Below, piece by piece: positions 61,485 through 64,000 of a stretch of DNA of 64,000 nt; the first letter of the stretch is position 1; each line of letters starts with the position of its first letter. This DNA comes from Pyxidicoccus xibeiensis (GTDB lineage Bacteria > Myxococcota > Myxococcia > Myxococcales > Myxococcaceae): the NCBI RefSeq assembly GCF_024198175.1, contig NZ_JAJVKV010000004.1, forward strand, positions 806,001-870,000, read 5' to 3'. A model generated the notes under the pieces. The model saw nothing but the letters and a program-made list of their open reading frames with translations, ran no database searches and was not told the DNA's origin. The position numbers were made by a program, and so were the translations under genes.

Positions 61485-64000
61485 TCAGTGACCACCCGTG
61501 ATGACGTTGGTGACGTTGGGATTGCGCAGGAGGGCCGGGTACTCCACCGTGTTGAAGATGCTCCCCTTCGAGGCGCCCTCCACGAAGCCGATGGACACTC
61601 CCGAGGCACCGTTGGCGAAGCGCTCCGACAGGGTCTTCCACAGCTCCAGGGACTGGGTGGGTGACAGCGGGCTCCCCTTCGCGAAGAGGTGCTTGTCATC
61701 CAGCCATTTGCCTCCCGGGGTCAGCTCCAGCGTCGTCTTGCCCGGGTGCTCGGCCACGAAGGACTCCGCCCGTGCCCGGGCGCCAGGGGCCGAGTAGAAC
61801 ACCGCCCCGTTCCGGGGGCTGGAGACGTTCACCTTGCCCACCTTGTGCTGGTAGTACTTGAAGGTCGCCGTGTTCTTCGCGAGGAGGGCCTCGAAGTGCA
61901 CGACGGCGGCGGAGCGCTTCACCGCCACCGCGGCCCGGCTCAGGCTCGGGAGCGCCACGGCCCCCGCGGCCTTGCCGACCTTGGGGCCGGCCACCATCAT
62001 GGCCGCGTCGAACGTCCCGCGCCCCGCGAAGGCGGCGACCTTCTCTCCGTCACCGCTCTTGACGGCGCTGCCCACCTCCATGGCGCCGCGCACCACCGAC
62101 ACCACCAGGCCCACCGCTTGAGGGACGGGCTGGGCCATGAACATCGTCACGGCGTGCTTCTTGCCCGCGTCCGCCACCTCGCTCCAGCGGCCCCCGAGCA
62201 CCGCGCTGCCGACGCGGACCGGTGACGCGGCGAGGCTGCCCAGCCCCTGGGCGGTCTCCTTCCCCCGGTTGATGAAGCTCTTGCCGAACGAGCTCGCCAC
62301 CTGGGTCAGCGTCGGCAGCCGCCCGTCCCGGTCGATGAAGAGGGACGGGTTGTTGCGGGCGTACCCGTAGAGGTTGCAGTCCAGCGGCGAGTCCGCGCAC
62401 GGCTCCAGCGACGAGAGCATGAGCGGGTCCGGCGTGTGGAAGCGCCCCAGGTACGGGTCGTAGTCGCGCACGCCCATGCGCACCGTGCCCAGGTCCGAGT
62501 CGTAGCCCCGCTCGGCGTAGTCCAGGGCCGCGCTCACGGCGGTGCCGGTGTCGCGCACCCCGTACGGCGTGGCCACGTTGAGCGCCGTGCCGTCATGCAG
62601 CACGGTGCCGCGGCTGTCGGTGAGGACGGAGCGGAACACGCCGTTCTCGATGACGCCGACGATGTGGCCCTCAATCGAGTACGGCACCACCACCGAGGTG
62701 GCCGTCACGTAGGCGCCCGCGACGTAGGCCGCCACCGGCACGCCGCTCTCCCGCTTCACCAGGCGCTGACCGTCCTCGTCGTAGACGAAGCGCCAGGACC
62801 GGGTGCCCCGCTCCGCGCGCTCCAGGTGTCCATCCGGGCCGTAGCCCAGGACGAGGTCCCCCTTGCGGACGACGCGGCCCTGCTCGTCGTACACATAGGG
62901 GACGCCCGCCGCCGGCCCGCCGGGGCCCGTGCCGGACACGCCGCGCAGCCCCGCGACGTCGCCCACCGCCGTCATCAGCCCGGCGGCGTCGTACGAGTAC
63001 AGGGCGGACGCACCGGCGCTGGCGCTGCCCGCGACGCTGTCGGTGCTGGAGGTGAGGAAGCGCCGCTCGTCGTAGCCGTAGGTCAGCGTCCGCGCCGCGC
63101 CGTCCACCGCCACCGTCTCCGCGTCCAGCAGCGCCCGGTCGCTCCAGTCCCACCGCACGCCGCGCGTGAGCCCCGTCCGGGAGAGCGTGTAGCCACTCAC
63201 CCGCTCCGTCTGGGGCTCGAATACGTACGTCAGCGTCTCTCCGCCCCGCAGCGACGCGGAGGCCAGCCGCCCCTCGGCGTCGTAGCCGAAGCGGGCCAGG
63301 CCGACCGCGTTCAGCGACACCTGCTCCAGCCGCCCCACCGCGTCGTACGCGTCCTCCTTGTGGAAGCGCGTCACCTCCGCGCCGCCGGCGTCGCGCACCA
63401 CCCACGTCTGCCCGCGGGGCGAGCCGTCGTCGTGGTACGTGTGCTCCTGCTGCACGCTGCGCCAGCCGGGCACCGTCACCGTCGTCGTCTGGACGCGGCC
63501 GTCCCGGCGGTAGACGCTCCGCTTCTCGTAGCCGTCGCCGCGCACCCGCGACAGGAAGCCGAGCTGCCCGGGCACCGTGGCCTCGCCCGGGATGACGCCG
63601 TCGTAGTCGTACCGGTACGTGCGCGTGGCACCGGTGGCCACCTGCATGTACGTCTCCACCGTGGGCCGGCCCTTCGCGTCCAGCGTGCGCGCCAGCCGGC
63701 GCTCCACCCCGCCCGAGGGCGTGAGGAAGTCCTTGCCGACGAGCAGGCCCGTCGCGGCGTCGTAGCGGAAGACGGTCTCCCCCACCCCCGGGCGGCTCAC
63801 CCGCGCGAGCCGGCCGTAGGCGTCGAAGCGCTGCGTCTGGCGCTGCCCCCCGGGCAGGCCCACGGCCACCTTGCGTCCCAGCGCGTCGTAGCTGGCGGAG
63901 GTGACGTGGCCCTCGGTGTCCCTGGCCCAGAGGAGCTGTCCCTCCTCGTCGAAGGCCTCGAGCAACGGCGGCCGGGCATTCTCCGTGGTGACGACCACCA
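61485..64000 (-). CDS. RHS protein with C-terminal toxin-like domain (5' end beyond window)
   Basis: At least 838 residues; the frame is open at base 64000, so the N-terminus lies outside. Many YD/RHS repeats (GHVTSASYDALGRKVAVGLP, GVGETVFRYDAATGLLVGKD) lead to the RHS core VRDYDPYLGRFHTPDPL and NLYGYARNNPS. A variable tail follows: hydrophobic linker FDAAMMVAGPKVGKAAGAVA, then a C-terminal domain of about 115 residues with GAVFYSAPGARARAESF, TTLELTPGGKWLDDKHLF, LSERFANGASG and GSIFNTVEYPALL. The family of this tail is not identified. There is no Hint domain. No immunity-like gene follows in the 247 bp before the beta-helix gene. Confidence 0.88.
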   Translation of the reverse strand, partial: VVVTTENARPPLLEAFDEEGQLLWARDTEGHVTSASYDALGRKVAVGLPGGQRQTQRFDAYGRLARVSRPGVGETVFRYDAATGLLVGKDFLTPSGGVERRLARTLDAKGRPTVETYMQVATGATRTYRYDYDGVIPGEATVPGQLGFLSRVRGDGYEKRSVYRRDGRVQTTTVTVPGWRSVQQEHTYHDDGSPRGQTWVVRDAGGAEVTRFHKEDAYDAVGRLEQVSLNAVGLARFGYDAEGRLASASLRGGETLTYVFEPQTERVSGYTLSRTGLTRGVRWDWSDRALLDAETVAVDGAARTLTYGYDERRFLTSSTDSVAGSASAGASALYSYDAAGLMTAVGDVAGLRGVSGTGPGGPAAGVPYVYDEQGRVVRKGDLVLGYGPDGHLERAERGTRSWRFVYDEDGQRLVKRESGVPVAAYVAGAYVTATSVVVPYSIEGHIVGVIENGVFRSVLTDSRGTVLHDGTALNVATPYGVRDTGTAVSAALDYAERGYDSDLGTVRMGVRDYDPYLGRFHTPDPLMLSSLEPCADSPLDCNLYGYARNNPSLFIDRDGRLPTLTQVASSFGKSFINRGKETAQGLGSLAASPVRVGSAVLGGRWSEVADAGKKHAVTMFMAQPVPQAVGLVVSVVRGAMEVGSAVKSGDGEKVAAFAGRGTFDAAMMVAGPKVGKAAGAVALPSLSRAAVAVKRSAAVVHFEALLAKNTATFKYYQHKVGKVNVSSPRNGAVFYSAPGARARAESFVAEHPGKTTLELTPGGKWLDDKHLFAKGSPLSPTQSLELWKTLSERFANGASGVSIGFVEGASKGSIFNTVEYPALLRNPNVTNVITGGH

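Noticed and set aside
61336..61641. A 101-codon minus frame as an immunity gene for the second RHS protein
   Set aside because: It mostly lies inside the RHS gene in another frame and is Arg-rich with no ribosome binding site.

Overview
The window is about 70 percent G+C and almost fully coding. It looks like a chromosomal segment of a myxobacterium, most likely Myxococcaceae (Myxococcus, Corallococcus or Pyxidicoccus type). This rests on codon use strongly biased to G/C in third positions, a Ser/Thr kinase with TPRs, many lipoproteins, giant RHS proteins, an Ala/Lys-rich histone-H1-like tail and long AK-rich repeats. The family-level placement is inference. I see no rRNA, tRNA, CRISPR array or insertion sequence.

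Layout. 1-4.3 kb: a DCC/lipase-maturation-factor fusion cut by the left edge, an MBL-fold protein, and an amidinotransferase-like gene with an overlapping unknown gene. 4.5-11 kb: a membrane GTPase, an M23 peptidase, a lipoprotein amidohydrolase, a TetR repressor with a clear operator followed by a sterol-desaturase-like hydroxylase, and an SPFH membrane protein. 11-16.5 kb: pgi behind a repeat-rich upstream region, a LysR/hydrolase divergent pair, an SDR and a WGR-like protein. 16.6-22 kb (minus): DoxX, an Rrf2 regulator, cydAB, two small envelope-stress-type membrane proteins and an ADP-ribosylglycohydrolase. 22.5-24.7 kb (minus): an apparent nitric-oxide detoxification operon (truncated globin, 2Fe-2S/FAD reductase, NsrR-like repressor, Cys-less thioredoxin-like protein) behind an NsrR-like box. 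24.8-26.2 kb: flavin reductase and ArsR regulator facing each other across a perfect 16-bp palindrome. 26.2-30.7 kb (minus): atpG, atpD and atpC interleaved with a prohibitin-like lipoprotein and a secreted protein, with a good sigma70-type promoter before atpG.

30.9-35 kb: a receiver protein, a SanA-like protein, a small acidic protein, a SMI1-acidic-histone-H1-like fusion and a thioredoxin. 35-46.4 kb (minus): the most striking locus, a 1524-residue lipoprotein, then a 2023-residue secreted SpvB/FG-GAP/RHS protein ending in a Hint domain and a small toxin-like tail, then a 4-bp-overlapping small gene that is the likely immunity gene. 46.5-50.5 kb: ABC exporter, universal stress protein, a 52-residue ORF and CsbD. 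50.5-58 kb: a secreted metzincin with four C-terminal repeats, a receptor with only a membrane-embedded sensor, an unknown protein, and a zinc-finger/kinase/TPR protein. 58-64 kb (minus): a 51-bp tandem repeat, a LysR regulator, a beta-helix lipoprotein and a second RHS protein whose toxin-like tail has no visible immunity partner; its start lies beyond the right edge.

Several intergenic regions carry paired dyads spaced by 21 bp (pgi, LysR/hydrolase) or longer tandem dyads (4.47 kb, 11.1 kb, 58.0 kb). These are the main non-coding signals.
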